A stretch of 64,000 nucleotides of DNA from Azolla caroliniana (Eukaryota > Polypodiophyta), in the NCBI GenBank assembly GCA_043228905.1, contig JBHGNT010000090.1, forward strand, positions 29,965 through 93,964, given 5' to 3'. The position numbers and the translations under genes were made by a program. Shown here one piece after another: positions 13,796-26,964 of this stretch. The notes under the pieces were generated by a model that saw only the letters and a list, made by a program, of their open reading frames with translations, was not told where the DNA came from and searched no databases. The stretch's first letter is position 1. Each line of letters starts with the position of its first letter.

Positions 13796-14540
13796 CACAC
13801 ATCGCCATATAATATACATACATACATATACATTTATATATACATACATATATATATATATATATATATGAATATGTATATCATATATGTATGTATGTGT
13901 GTGTGTGTGTGAATAGAGAGCTCTCATAAAATCTGGTAATCCTCACTGTCGCTGAAATTCCTCTCACCTTATACTATATAGTCCTCGTAGTTATAATAAT
14001 TTATATTGTATCGTACCTTCTCTCCTTCCCTTCCCTTCCCTTTGAGCTCTCTGCTCAGAAACTGTTGTTATTATTATTATTGTAGTTGCTGCTGTAATTG
14101 TCGTTTTTATTAACTCACGGGCTTTCATTTACATACAAAACTACTACTACTACTACTACTCAAGCAGCAAAAAGGAAGAAGCTGCTCTGCTCGATCACTC
14201 CCTCCCCTCCCTCACTTTCACTCTCACACTCCCTGCGTCAAATTTTACTGCGCCATTTTTTGTCGCACTACACTGCCCCATCACAATCATACTACATTTC
14301 TCTCATTTATACACATCTATCTATCTATCTATCTATCTATCTATATATTACATCTGTATCCCTCCTTCGCTCTCTCATACATATTATCAAATTCCTCATC
14401 TTCTACGCCATTCCCTTTTCTATAACCCATACACTCCATCATTACTCTCTCATACATTCACAGATATACTCACATCCTATAATCTCAATAATACAATCCT
14501 ACTTCCGCTGATCCCTATTTCAGTCTACAGATCCAGTGCA
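12941..14540 (+). repeat. Microsatellite-rich upstream region of the cyclin gene
   Basis: Many simple repeats cluster here: CT run at about 12943-12960, TAA/TAG triplets at 13159-13240, GA run at 13363-13389, GTCT tetramers at about 13763-13792, a TA run at about 13846-13868, TATC tetramers at 14317-14345 and short ACT triplets near 14143-14160. Probable promoter and 5' UTR of the cyclin lie within it, but I could not place a transcription start. Confidence 0.7.
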
Positions 14541-16329
14541 ATGGACTTCGATCTCCTCCTCTACTGCGAAGAGCTACTCATTAACGAGGATGATTATATT
14601 GGTGGCGGACTTGATGATGATCTGGCTGTAATCGATGAATATAATCCGATGCATGCTCATGATAACAATGTGTCATTAATTAGCTGCATTTCTCATAACA
14701 GCTCGCAGCTAATTAACGATCACATTGATGTCGATGAGGACGACCTGATTACCTTCGGGATCCTTCTTGAAAAGGAATGTGAATTCCATCCTGGGGTTAA
14801 TTCCTATCTTCCTAAATTGCGAGCCAATGATGAAATAATCAACCAGATGTCTGCCCAATTGCGTTGCAGATCAGTCCACTGGCTCCTCAAGGTACATTAC
14901 TGTTTACCACTGCTCTTGAGTATCTGTCCACACTCATCACCTCCGTAGTTTCATCGTTAAATCTCGTTTAATCTCTGTAATAACGTGTCAGGCATGCAAG
15001 ACATTCGGCTTCTGTCCGCTCACAGCTGCCCTGTCTGTTAATTACCTCGACCGCTATCTGGCCCAGAATCTCTACTCTGCAGATGTAAGTAAGCATGGCA
15101 ACTGACCCCAAGATTGTGATCGCGAATGCTGTTAGTGCTTGTGTAATGCCATGTGGCTTGATATGTGATTACTGACCTAATGGTTGTCTCTACCTGGTTA
15201 TTTACTATCTATATGACAGTCATGGAAGCCCTGGATGTTCGAGCTGCTCTCTGTGGCTTGTCTGTCCATAGCTGCGAAGATGGAAGAAGTAGATGTGCCT
15301 TTACTACGAGATCTACAGGTAACCTATTAACATTTGAGTCATCCCGAAGTTAAGAAATATGATTAGAAAGGTTTCTAGTGCGGCACGGCCATCACCTAAC
15401 TACTCATACATTTTATCTTATTTTTGGACAGGTGGATGGATTGGAACACTATTTCCACGATAATACGGTTCAAAGGATGGAATTAGCAGTCATGAATAGC
15501 TTAGGTTGGAAGCTTCGATCCATCACTCCCATCGCATTCGCAGAGAAAGCTATTAATGGCCTTAATTACCTCAGTAATCAGGCAAAGGGCATGCTGTTAG
15601 AGCGCGTCTCGGAGCTGATTCTGGGAACCTTGCCTGGTAAATAATTCTATCTCAATCACCTACCTCTCTCTCTCTCTCTCTCCACAGATAAGATTAATGA
15701 ATCTCGCTTAACGATGGAGAATGAATGTGTTGCAGGATTAGAGTTCCTAGAGTTTCGAGCTTCAGTGATTGCTCTGACGTCTATCCAATGTGCGCTGGAC
15801 GAGAGCTTCCCAATCCAAGCCACATCTCACGGCCGAAGAGAAGCCTTGCTAAAATGCATCCCTGCTGATCAGGTGCAAAAAAGAAGATGGGGAGCATTTA
15901 AAATGATGTCCCTACTTATTACAATTAAAATTCTGTCTGAGTCGCGGTCTGAATAAAAGAATTCCCCTTTGTTTGTGTTTGCGTACGCAGAGTGAGGTGG
16001 TCCACTGTGCTGGACTTCTGGACGAGCTCGTCGTGGACCCCATGACATCACCTTGCGCGATGCTGACGTCGTCCCACGACTTCGACGGCGCTAAGTCGCC
16101 GCCGAGCCCGACCGGCGTTATCCAGCAGCCGCCGCTTGTCTCCGGCCCACGCTGCCGGACAACTGAATTTGAAGTCAACGAACTCGGGATGGACGCCACG
16201 TGGCCCGGCGCCGGGGACGGCTGGGCAATGCCACTGCTGAAGGAGGAGGAGGAGGAGGAGGAGGAGCACCACCACCATCACCATCACCACCACTTACGGA
16301 TGCCCAAACGGCAGCGGAGGGAGGAATAA
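14541..16329 (+). CDS. D-type cyclin, six exons
   Basis: Exons: 14541-14891, 14992-15084, 15220-15318, 15432-15636, 15736-15872, 15991-16329; GT-AG introns and phases agree, giving 407 aa. D-type cyclins bind CDKA and drive G1/S entry by phosphorylating retinoblastoma-related protein. The retinoblastoma-binding LxCxE motif is LYCEE at residues 7-11. The N-terminal cyclin box runs from about residue 100 to 215 (VHWLLKACKTFGFCPLTAAL, NYLDRYLAQN, ACLSIAAKMEE, LGWKLRSITP) and the C-terminal cyclin fold from about 215 to 300. The tail contains eight Glu then nine His (about residues 380-396) and a basic PKRQRR near the end. The ATG at 14541 gives the LxCxE close to the N-terminus as usual for the class. 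The subgroup (CYCD1-7) is uncertain: the ACKTFGFCP and ITPIAFAEKAI segments differ from the commonest CYCD2/3/4 pattern. Confidence 0.9.
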
Positions 16330-16350
16330 CAACAACAAAAGAAATAGAAG

Positions 16351-16356
16351 AATAAA
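16351..16356 (+). terminator. Candidate poly(A) signal of the cyclin gene
   Basis: AATAAA 21 bases beyond the stop codon. Possible, but not decisive in a plant gene. Confidence 0.4.
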
Positions 16357-16540
16357 AAGGCTGTTTACGTTCGGCTGGTATGGAATGATCGGCGGCGGGA
16401 TGAAATGTGGTGTTAAGCTACCAGCCAGCCGTTTCTGATCCATTCATTGCCCGGGAATCTGGAGCGGCATTATTCATAAATGTGGTGCTCGAATTCCATC
16501 ATACCCCCCCACACACAGAAAAACCACCCACTCACACAGA

Positions 16541-16716
16541 CATGTACATGTCCCTCTCTCTCTCTCTCTCTTTCTCCCCCTATCTTTAATCTAATCCTCT
16601 CTTTCTATCTCTCTCTCTCTCTAGGTTTAGCAGCTACATAATAATAATACATATATATTAGAGGCAATGGATGCCTAGTTGCCTGTCCCCCGTGATCTTG
16701 CTTGCACACTTCTGTC

Positions 16717-16771
<55 letters not shown>

Positions 16772-17200
16772 GTTCAAAACAACAAATACGGAGGAATGGA
16801 TTGATCGGAGATGACTGGAGAGTAATAGAGAGAGAAAGAGGAAGAGAGAGAGAGAGAAGAGAAGGAGACGCTGCTAAGGAGGGGTCGTACGTGGAATTAT
16901 AAGAGAAGTAGGTAGGTAGGTAGGTATATAGCTTAGGCTTTTAGCTTAGATTTCGGCTGCATGCCTGCCTGCCTGCCTGCTTCTCTTTTGTTTTTACGTC
17001 ACCATCAATCTCACACTCTGCTGCTATAATTCCTCGGATTTCGTAAAGCTGTTCCCCCAGTTTAAACAAGGTTAACAACAACTTACTTACATTATACATA
17101 CACGATACATATACATATTATGTATATGTGTGTGTAACTGCTACATGTATCATGTAATATATGTGTACATGTATGTATGTATGTATGTATGTATAACCAA
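16541..17200. repeat. Microsatellite cluster downstream of the cyclin
   Basis: Simple repeats follow one another: CT runs (16552-16572, 16606-16621), CTGT tetramers (16718-16738), CA run (16751-16770), GA runs (16829-16860), TAGG tetramers (16909-16925), CCTG tetramers (16963-16979) and ATGT tetramers (17170-17192). Part may be 3' UTR. No gene seen. Confidence 0.8.
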
Positions 17201-17500
17201 CCAACGCAGACCAGCCCAAGGCCAAGCCCACTCTAACCAACTTAACTACCCCCCCAACCTGCTTGCTGCCTTTTTTATTGGACTGCGTGGCCTTCATGGG
17301 TTTTAACAGCCCCCCTCCCGCATTGTCTCTCTTCGATGCAAATGGATGATGATTTTATTCATGTCGGATCCAGAGAAGAAGACAGCAAATAACATTAGAA
17401 ACAAATGATGTTGTAATCTAAGCTCTTCTCATCCCCCCCCCTACACCCTCCGATGGTTGGTTGGTCGTTTGTTATCTTTGGATTCTTCTCGGCAATGTTA

Positions 17501-17566
17501 CTTCAAGATCTAAACACACTTGGTGATTTACCCATTCACAAGCTTCAAGATCTAAACACACTTGGT
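17501..17566 (+). repeat. 24-bp direct repeat, two copies
   Basis: CTTCAAGATCTAAACACACT and the next four bases occur at 17501-17524 and again at 17543-17566, separated by 18 bp. Confidence 0.85.
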
Positions 17567-19611
17567 TTGACGAAATGTAGAATCAACATGGAGACTTTAA
17601 CGCCACATATAGTGCTTCAATGACAGAAGTCAGGAGGAAGATATATATAAGTAGGACTTCAGTGATCACAATGATGTAAATGACAATGAAAATACTCTTA
17701 CACTAAAAATTCACTTTAGAAACTTTAAAATTTTGCAATTTTAGTGGCAACTTTCTTGCAGTATTAAATGCTTCCATGTGTTTAGAATCTTGAGCTGATT
17801 TATGTCAAGATCTTTGACTTTCAAGCACATCATAACTTATCTTTGTTTTAATAATGGGTACACAATCGATGTAATGGCTTGGGAGTGTCATGAATTGTAC
17901 AGATCTTGATATTACCACTACAATTTGGATAACAATATCTTATGAAAATAACAACACCTCAATTTATATATTACAAACGTTCGGCACAAACTATTATACA
18001 TAAACTGCTCTTTACCTATTATACACCCATTCTGGTATGCTTCTCAAAATCCTATGTGATTTCCTTACTTCAAGCAAGCATTTGAACAGTGATCTACACA
18101 TGCACACTTGCAAACTACATGCGGTACTTGGGTAAGTTTTTAGCCTTTCATTAAATCTTGGAATCCTATCCATGCACCAAGCCCATCTTGTAATCCAACT
18201 ATATGGTGTCATCATTAGATGGAGTACACACACACAATAAAAGATTTGAACACTTTCATTTCATTGTTACACAATGGCTTTCATAACCATTCTGTATGAT
18301 AATGATTGCTTGATTGTACGTGCATCCTTAGACACATATGCTTAGGGTTTAATTTATGTAGTACATCCCATGTTAGGAGCAAGAAAAACAATGGTCTTGT
18401 ACAATTTTTGGAGCTCCTAGATTAATAGCTTTCAAGTAGGATGATATTTATCTCGCCAACCACGTAACTAAGCATTGCCACATTGATTATGAATGTACAG
18501 TGTCATCCTACACGGATTTTCCCATAGAAAATAATAAGTTGGGGTTATACATCGATGAGAAAAGATTTGGATCATCTTTGGTAAGATGGAGGGGGTAAAA
18601 GGATACAAATGTGGCAAAAGAAAGCATGCGAGTAGATAGAACCCTCCATTGTATCAACATTAGACAATATTTACTCTTAGTAGATCTACATAATAACATG
18701 GGTAAAGCTTTTGTTAGTGTACGTTGCAATTTTATAAACTTTGATGGATATATCTAGAACTTCCATTTATGAGCCTCTTCAAGACTATGGCAGGAAAAGT
18801 TGTGGGAAATTTAATCTAGTATGGCAATCACATTTGGCCATTTATCATGATCATAATTTCATGGTCACGTCTTTGTACTATGTATGATTGTGAATTATCA
18901 TGAATGGTTAATGATTTATAAACTTCACATTGAATTGAATGAGTTTTGTTTCTCACACATTCACCAATTTACGTGTATCATGCCCATGCACGTGTGAATG
19001 AACATAAAGACATGTAGTATGGCGTGATTGTGTTTAGATGATTGTGTAGGCTATTGATCGAGAATGAAACATATGCATACACAAGCACATGTTGGCATGA
19101 AGGTCATGCATGATACAAACTCTACATGCATGCACATTCATTTGGCGAAATTTTATAGTGTTGCGTGTTGGCATAATTAGTGCATAAATTCTTAGCATTC
19201 AAACAAAGACATTTTGCGTCTTGTACTCACAAGAAAAAGTGTCTCATCTTGAACGGACTTAGATGAACACATTTACTTGTTTTCAAAGCTATGGGATTCT
19301 GTGCTTAAAATCACTTCAACCTAATATTATTGTGTATGCTATGAGCACAAACCATAAGCCTTAGGATATTTATACAATAGAAGCATATCAAAAGAATACT
19401 ACCATCAGATACTTTGTTAAAGTTACTTCTTAAGTGTCTTCCCATGGTGAGAACTCAATTGAGTAATTGCTAAATTTATATAATAACTTCTCGTGTATTG
19501 TAGCGTATTGGCCAAAATGAAATACAATCATTTGTTGGTCATAACAAGCTCATTTCTGTGACATCTCTAATAAGTGAATACCCACATCCTTCTCAAATAG
19601 CTATCTAATTA

Positions 19612-20000
19612 TCTCAACTTTTACTTGACAAGGCATAGAACACCTACTTGAGATTTAAAAGATGGTGAGTCTCGAGGGCAATGAAACAAATGAATGGAGG
19701 TGTGAAGAATCTCATCAATTGGATAGAATTCTCGTAACATATTACTAAATCATATTATAAGCACATATATAAGACCAAGGCCATTTCTACGCCATCTCTA
19801 ACAACTCAATACCATTTGTATCTAATTAATATCTCAATTTCAGTTTAAAAGACACGCAACACTTGTTGATATTTGAAAGATGACTAGTCTAGAAGGTTAT
19901 CAAATAAAAGGGTGGCCATATGTTTGGAAACAGTGTCATCGATTGTATAGAAATTTCCTCCATTGTTACTAAGTCATTTTATGAGCATGTATGTATGACC
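19612..20000 (+). repeat. Diverged tandem duplication, period about 220 bp
   Basis: The block starting TATCTCAACTTTTACTT near 19610 and the block starting near 19829 share a series of diverged anchor words in the same order: ATTTAAAAGATGGTGAGTCT against ATTTGAAAGATGACTAGTCT, and ACTAAATCATATTATAAGCA against ACTAAGTCATTTTATGAGCA. Confidence 0.55.
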
Positions 20001-22520
20001 CGATCACACACACTTATTTCTAGACGTGAACATTTCATGGAATGTTTGAGTTCTTTTCGGATAAGGTATACCATTTTGTAATATGGATAGAGGTAATAAA
20101 AGGCAATGTTGAGTTCAAATGTGCACAAAGTGCTTGCACGATTTTTAAAACTTTTAGTTTTCAAAAACTGCCATTAAAACAATATTCTATCCTCATGTTA
20201 TCCTTAACTTTCTGTGTAATGTCGTATTAATGAATATATTTAATCAAACAATGGGGTCCACCTCATAAACCAACATTTCTAGTTTATTGTATAAATGCTC
20301 ATATAAAACCAACCCAATGCTTTTTGAAATGTTGAATGTCAAAGGAGTCTTCAATGGATTTTGCCCAATTTTACCTAAAACTTTTGAGGTCGAACATTTT
20401 GAAAGGAGAGAAGTTCAACATTATTAGATCTCAATATGTTTGTTAGGAAATACTAACATTAGATCGTACAAAGTATATGGCACTCACTTAAAATAACTTA
20501 ATAATGACAACATGATTATAAGAATAAGCTCTGGTGAGAAAGTTGGGGAATTTCCAAAAGGCGGTAACTAATCATAATGTTGTGAAGTTCATAAAAAGAA
20601 CAACTTTTGAGTGCATATAATGTGTGAACATCTTGGAGAAGATCCTCTTGTTTATTCACCAACACATTATTACGTAAGTGAAGGGGAGAAAAAACCAAGC
20701 GGAAAAACATAATAAGAACAAGTTTTTTTCCACCAAGGTATGCATACAAGTGCAACTAACCTTGTGGTAATAGCAGTAATGATCATTCTCATTCGCATGA
20801 TCCGCTTTGTTACTACAATAATAATGTGATTATAGTCATCATAGACAAAACATTGTGTCCCTTTGGAACCATGTTGAAACTATTGACATTTCTAACATAT
20901 TCCTTCCTTGCAAGTTTGTCATTTTGAATGTGTTGATGGGACAACATATTGCCACACACACACATTTGGAGTTCACTTGCTCGTCGATTCACTCTTTGGC
21001 TCGTGATTCCATTCGAAAAGAAAGAGCAAGTTCAATTCTCCCCCTCTCTCTTGTTTGTCTTTGTATATGAGAAAAAGAGCAAAAAAGTGTCCTTTGTATC
21101 CTCTTCTTTTCTATTTTGTTGTTCTTTTTGTTTTAATTTCAACTTTTGGGATGATTCGAACACACAAGAGACATTGCTTCCTTTCTACTACAACACCAAA
21201 ACAATAAACAAATCAAGTGATGATAATAATAACAATGCAGGTAGGTACTCATTATTATTATGTGTGCACATATAATGAGAAACTCGACTAACATTTTGTC
21301 GTGTGCATATTCGAGTGGACATGAAGCACAACTCCCTCCCTCTCTAATGTCCACCAATAACGAGGCCACTCTCTCGAACTTCCATACACCTACAATGTTC
21401 ATCCCTAAATTGACAATTATGTCTTGCTCTTTAAAGTTACACATGAGGTTATCCTCCCTCTAAAGTTCAACCCACAATACGGTCAATCTTTCTAAGGTTC
21501 CATCGACAAAGGTATTTGCATCTCTCTCTAAACTCCTTCCAAAGTTGCTTTGTGCGTGTGCGTGTGCGTGTATGTGTAAGTAGTCCCAAACAACGATTCC
21601 TCTCAAAAAGTCCCATGATGTTTTTTATTTTGGTTTGAATTTATCAGCTTTTTCACAGATTATCACGATTCACACAATTGAGTCCATCTATAAGTATCTT
21701 CCTTTGTCCTCAAAAGAATTTAAATGTTTCTTTCACATAAGTCCACTCCTCACCATATCACATCTGCCCTTTTCCCCTCCCACGAAACTCTTGTTTTGAA
21801 ATTCCATCAACGTGGAGTTGACATAAAATCGCCTTTGCATTTTTTCCCATTCTTTTTTGAATAGGAGTGTCTTTTTTGAAGAATTTGTACCATTGCGTAG
21901 TTCCTTTCGGCATTTTAATTGTTCTTTAAGTTTTTAAAGTCTATGACCTAGTAGTTAGCTGCAAGTTTGTATGAAGAATTAAGCCAATTCTTGGATGTAT
22001 TCATACCCAAGTATTCCATGATGACATGCCGTATGTACGTTCCTAACATTTATAGGCAAAAAACTTAACATGTCTCCTGGTTGGAAGAATTTTATCCCAA
22101 TTGTAATATATGTTCAATAGAATTTAATACCAAGCAAGAGACAATGTCTAAATTTACGATACCTAGCATATGAAATCACGACAATCTAAATATTCGGAGC
22201 AAAACATGAAGTGAATTCGAGATTTTGAGACTTATTGGTAGATTTCCTTACCAAAAACAATTGAGTGAACTTTAAGCATTCATGATTTGGAAGTCTTCGA
22301 TTCTAGAAATGCATGAAAGTTTACCTCCTAGTAAAATATTACATTTTTAGAATATGTTTATTCTTTAGCCAATTTCACAACCACACCTCCCATCTTATCC
22401 TTTAACTTATGGAATGATAAACACCGTCTATTCTAAATGCAATACATGACGTTCCATTTTCGTATTCTTCAAGTCTTTAACACATGGTATTCCATGTTCT
22501 AAATATGCTTTCAAATTCCT

Positions 22521-22878
22521 CTGTTCTAGGACCAAAATGATGGTTTTGTCATACAACATACTATTTGATTTTTTGAGGCTTGGGTTCATTTATTTGCCTG
22601 CTATACATTAACTTCATTACATTCTCTTTGTATTCACATATTACATTGTTCTCTTGCTGTTCAACATCAATAAAACATTTTGCTTCTTTCCCCTTGGGCC
22701 TGTTCTAGGACCAAAATGATGGTTTTGTCATACAACATACTATTTGATTTTTTGAGGGTTGGGTTCATTTATTTGCCTGCTATACATGAACTTTATTACA
22801 TTCTCTTTGTATTCACATATTACATTGTTCTCTTGTTGTTCAACATCAATAAAACATTTTGCTTCTTTCCCCTTGGGC
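22521..22878 (+). repeat. Tandem duplication, 179-bp unit, two copies
   Basis: Units 22521-22699 and 22700-22878 both begin CTGTTCTAGGACCAAAATGA and end CCCCTTGGGC with one or two following bases. I count about four substitutions between them, so the duplication is relatively recent. No coding role is apparent. Confidence 0.93.
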
Positions 22879-23699
22879 CTTGACACCCGGTGCATCTTAA
22901 ATAGTGAAATACAAAGAAATATTGTAGAATCAGTTAATAGCATTTGCCATTGGCGATGTCCATTCCGCTAGTTTTTTAGAATTACATAAAGAAATAAATA
23001 TAATTTTCCATAGCTTATGTAATTTGTTGAAAAAAGTAAGACAATATGAAATACAATACTACTTCAAATGGGATGTAATACAACCTTTCGTAATGAATAT
23101 AAAATATCGAACAATAAGATGTTAGCCTAGTAGTCAGGATTGTCAAAACTTTTGTTCAATGTCTCATAAAAATGTCTTTTCAAGAACCTAATATGGCGAT
23201 GTTTGCGCTTACAAATCAACGTGCATGGTATAACCTTCTTGCTATTGGTACTATGTTAATGTTCATTTATAGCCTCAATATTCATTGTACATATGTTATA
23301 TCGAAGTTGGAGCATGGCAGTCTTACATCAACTAACATGTATGTTGTCAATATTATGAGACCTAGAGTGGTTGTGTTGTATTCAATGAGATAATCTTAAA
23401 TTTGACATTATTTTTTTACCAAAAAAAAACACTACTTAGCATTAGTTGGCAAAAAAATACAACAAAGTTCAAACATTAAGATCCACAAGGACTTTGATAT
23501 TATAATTTATAGTTTCATGTATTTGAAAAGAAAAGAACGTGTAATAAGTTGTCCTATTTGTATGCTTATGATATTACCAATTTATTTTTCGGGGATGGTT
23601 GATACCCTTAACCCATTCCAGTCATAAAATGGCTTCCATGGGGTTCTCATCCACCAAGTTTAAAGGACAATGATACATTTCGGTGTTAGCATACAAATC

Positions 23700-24020
23700 G
23701 ACGTGAACCTTTACAATGTATGCACATGACAACGTCCATCACATACTAATAAGATGAACATGTTGATGAAAAAATATATTTCACATTGATAGTCGATATT
23801 GAAATATTGGGCAATATTGTGCAATGATCATGTAGTGTCATCAACCCTATGAGACCACTCTACTATATGATTCTAGCATTTGTTGGATGGAGACCATGCA
23901 TGACCTACTACTAATGTTGGTGTTACAATACCACATAACGCAACTGTCCATGTCAACATCCATCACGTGCTTATAGGATGAGCAAGTTGGTGCAAACAAG
24001 TACTCTACATAAACAAGCAA
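23700..24020 (+). repeat. Diverged tandem duplication, period about 224 bp
   Basis: AACGTCCATCACATACTAAT at 23731 and AACATCCATCACGTGCTTAT at 23955 lie in longer similar contexts (AAGATGAACATGTTG against AGGATGAGCAAGTTG). Older than the 22.5-kb duplication. Confidence 0.5.
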
Positions 24021-24595
24021 GTCCACAATCTTGAACAATATGGTCGGGTAGAATCGTTGAACCATGCGAGATTGGTTAACCATATGGTTCTAATATGTGT
24101 GCTATGTAGAGTGTAAAATATCTCAAATTATGCTTAACACTTGACTATTGTTGTTCCTAAGTGTAGCTCCATTCTAAAAAAGACTATAAACTCAGGAAAT
24201 GAAATATAACCCTCGAGTTGTTGACTAGATTTGTGCATAAGAGAATTGCCCTTAGCCTAGAGGACATGACTTCTAATGTATGAATAATTGCTCCTTAAAA
24301 AAAGTAGCATTTTGCGTATAAGTAACAAATTCCATATACAAGACTCGCGGTAACCCAATGAAGCTCATGCAACCTTTGTCATTGTTGATGCTCTCCAATG
24401 TGCATGAGTTTCTAAAACTTTAACTATCACTATAACAACCTCGATTACATGAAGGTATTTGATGGATGTTGAAGACCATAGTTGAGCATTTAGTATTATA
24501 TTGTTGGCAAAAAAGGATAGGTGTCGCACAACTCCATCTAAATGCTCACAACAAGAAGTTTTTCTTTAGTTTTTAGCAATTCTCGTTGTTTATTT

Positions 24596-24690
24596 ACCCT
24601 CAAGGCATTGATAACTAAGGTTGTTACATGGAAACTAGGGTCCAAACCCTCAAGGCATTGATAACTAAGCTTGTTACATGGAAATCGAAA
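24596..24690 (+). repeat. 50-bp tandem duplication
   Basis: ACCCTCAAGGCATTGATAAC and following bases are repeated with period 50 (24596 and 24646), the second copy partial, with one G/C difference. Confidence 0.85.
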
Positions 24691-25390
24691 CCAACGACAC
24701 AATACAATAAAAAGGAAATATCAACATTATTTTTTGTAGTAAGAGTATGTTGCCTTTATCCCTTGTTTTACCAATAATATTGATTTGTATGTAACAATCG
24801 GCAACGGTTTGGTTAAAAACACAATATTAAGGGGATTCAATATCAACGGAGAAAATATAAATAATTAATATGAAGGGAATATTAAGGGAAATAATGCCAT
24901 GATATTTGGTTTTAACAACTTTATGAGGCTTAATATCTCTAATCTAGAATATTACTCATCAAGAAACATGGCCATGTTATAATGTGTGGGGAAATATCCT
25001 TTATTAAATTATAATGGCTAATGTCTAGCGGGGTTGTAATATGAAAGGGACTTTGGAGAGTTTTAAACATATAAAAGGACAACAACTCTCATGTAAGGGG
25101 GGCTTTAGGTTACTGAACTATTGACTATCATTTGGTCTTGATTCTCTTCCTTTTAAATCCATTAAGAGCCACTCTCCTCCATGCAGCTTTCACATGCTAA
25201 CAACTAATTTAGACATAAATGTTTTTTTACCTCACAACTATTGATTTAATTTAGACAATTCACATGTCTATTATCTAGTAATTATCTATTTAGTTAAGAC
25301 AAACATATTTCTTGATTAGTGTAAAGATTAGGTGTGTATTAATGCTAAATTAACAATCCAAAACTCGAAGTTCCCGTTGGAAAAACTAGG

Positions 25391-26048
25391 TGTTGGGAAT
25401 ATGTCCCTCCAATGGGAGGAGCTGACTATTTGGGCCAAGAAGTGCCGATAGTCGAAGAATATGAGGAGCCAACTATTTAGGCCGAGTGCCGATGGTTGAA
25501 GAGTCGACTGCGAGAAAGTCGATTGTGAGAGTCAATTGGGCGAGTCGACAGAAAGGATATCCAAGTCGTAGACACGACCGACTAGTCGGACCAATTGGAC
25601 AGTCGACACTAGAGTCGGCTGATGGCTACTTATTATTATAGATAATAATAGTAGTGATGTGTAGTAGGGGCTACATTTGTAAATAGCCCATGTGATGTAT
25701 GAGTATAAATGCATCTAGGGAAAACGAAGAATATGAGAAAAAAAACTGTGTGTGCTGAGAAGTGTGTGTAGGTAGAACAAAAGAGTAAGAAAGGAGAGAG
25801 CGGCACCATAACTAAGTGAGCTTGGATGTCAAGAGCCATGTGCGGCTTTTACACTCGGTTTTAGAGTGTTGTAATGTGTGATATCACCTTGTATTTCTCT
25901 CTGTATAGTGGAATCTTTGTTCCCGTGGTTTCCCCCTATTTAGGGTTTCCACGTAAATCACAATGTAATGTGCATTTGTTGTTTCCACGTGTTGTTGTGT
26001 ATTTTCAGAGTTAATCTTTCTCACAGATTTGAGATTCGACTCTCAACA
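25391..26048 (+). repeat. Element A 5' LTR
   Basis: 658 bp, TG...CA ends, partner at 45204-45872. A TATAAATGCATC box near 25703 and GTATAAAT context are candidates for its promoter. Confidence 0.93.
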
Positions 26049-26050
26049 AA

Positions 26051-26062
26051 CTTGTATTAGAG
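26051..26062 (+). other. Element A primer-binding site, decayed
   Basis: TTGTATTAGAGC two bases after the LTR corresponds to TGGTATCAGAGC (initiator tRNA-Met site) with two changes. Confidence 0.7.
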
Positions 26063-26076
26063 CTTGAGGTGCAAGT

Positions 26077-26463
26077 ATGGAAGGAGCTGTGAGTGGCTTC
26101 CAAGGCATGATAGTTATAAACTCTCAGAACTATGCAGACTGGAAGATAAAGATGGAGGACCTTCTCATAGTCAAAGACCTGTACGAGCCGATTGACAAAG
26201 CAGAAATACCCACGGGGGGTATTAGAGTTGGAATGGAAACTTCTTAATAGAAAGGTGGTGGCTACCCTCCGATAGTGCGTCGATGTAAGTGTCCTTCAAC
26301 ATGTGGCGAACAACACAAATGCCAACGAGATGTGGCAGAAGCTGTCAGGCTTATATGAGATGAAGAACACCCTCAACAAAACATCCTTGATGAGAAAGAT
26401 CGTGAGATTAAAATACAGGGACTGGGAAAGCATAGTCGAGCACGTCAACACATTCATGGGGTA
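26077..26463 (+). pseudogene. Element A gag, 5' part
   Basis: Begins at ATG 26077 (MEGAVSGFQGMIVINSQNYA). The segment YADWKIKMEDLLIVKDLYEPI is typical copia gag. A frameshift and stops appear near 26215-26280. It then resumes as NANEMWQKLSGLYEMKN and LKYRDWESIVEHVNTFMG. It is cut at 26463 by element B and continues at 34873. Confidence 0.85.
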
Positions 26464-26964
26464 TGTCACATTCTAGACTCGAACCTCTAACTTTTAACAC
26501 ACATAGTACATTGTGTTGTGTTAACCATATGAAAACTCTTGTGAACTATCCACATTTGATTGTAAACTTCTATATATTGTAGAGTCTAGTGTATCTAGTA
26601 CATTCGAGAATATTCTAGTCGTTAGTATATTCTAGAATTTTTCTATGGTATATTGTAAATGGGTATATTCTCGAGATGTTTCTTGAGTATATTCTAGAGA
26701 TATTCAATGTTGGAAATTGTATAAATACTTGTAACATCCTTGGTCCCTTTCAAGGGATTCAACACCAGTCATTGACACATCCATCTAGTATTCTCTTTTC
26801 GCCTCATCTTTGTCTCCTTGATCTTTATTTTTGTCTTCATGCCCTCATGTCTCTCACAACACCTAGAGTTCCTAGCCTCGTCACATCTAGCTTCAAGTTC
26901 ATCCGTCGCTTGTAGCCCCATCATCTGTGCTCTGTCCTAGTCTGCGCTTGGTGTGTACGTGGCA
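26464..26964 (+). repeat. Element B left LTR
   Basis: 501 bp, TGTCACATTC...GTGGCA. It includes several TATTCTAGA/TATTCTCGAGA words (26600-26705), repeated in the right copy at 27949 onward. Confidence 0.85.

Larger units (their letters stand above)
17201..25385. other. Long AT-rich gene-free interval
   Basis: Eight kilobases without a supported gene. Open frames are short and scattered and no domain is recognisable. It contains the local duplications listed separately (17501-17566, 19612-20000, 22521-22878, 23700-24020, 24596-24690). Confidence 0.6.

Noticed and set aside
13390-14511. Several open frames of 80-137 codons upstream of the cyclin
   Set aside because: Compositionally biased Ser/Leu/Tyr strings from microsatellites, without domains or splice context.
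17090-17140. Palindrome CATATACATATTATGTATATG as a regulatory hairpin
   Set aside because: Lies in TA/ATGT microsatellite sequence where such palindromes are expected by chance.
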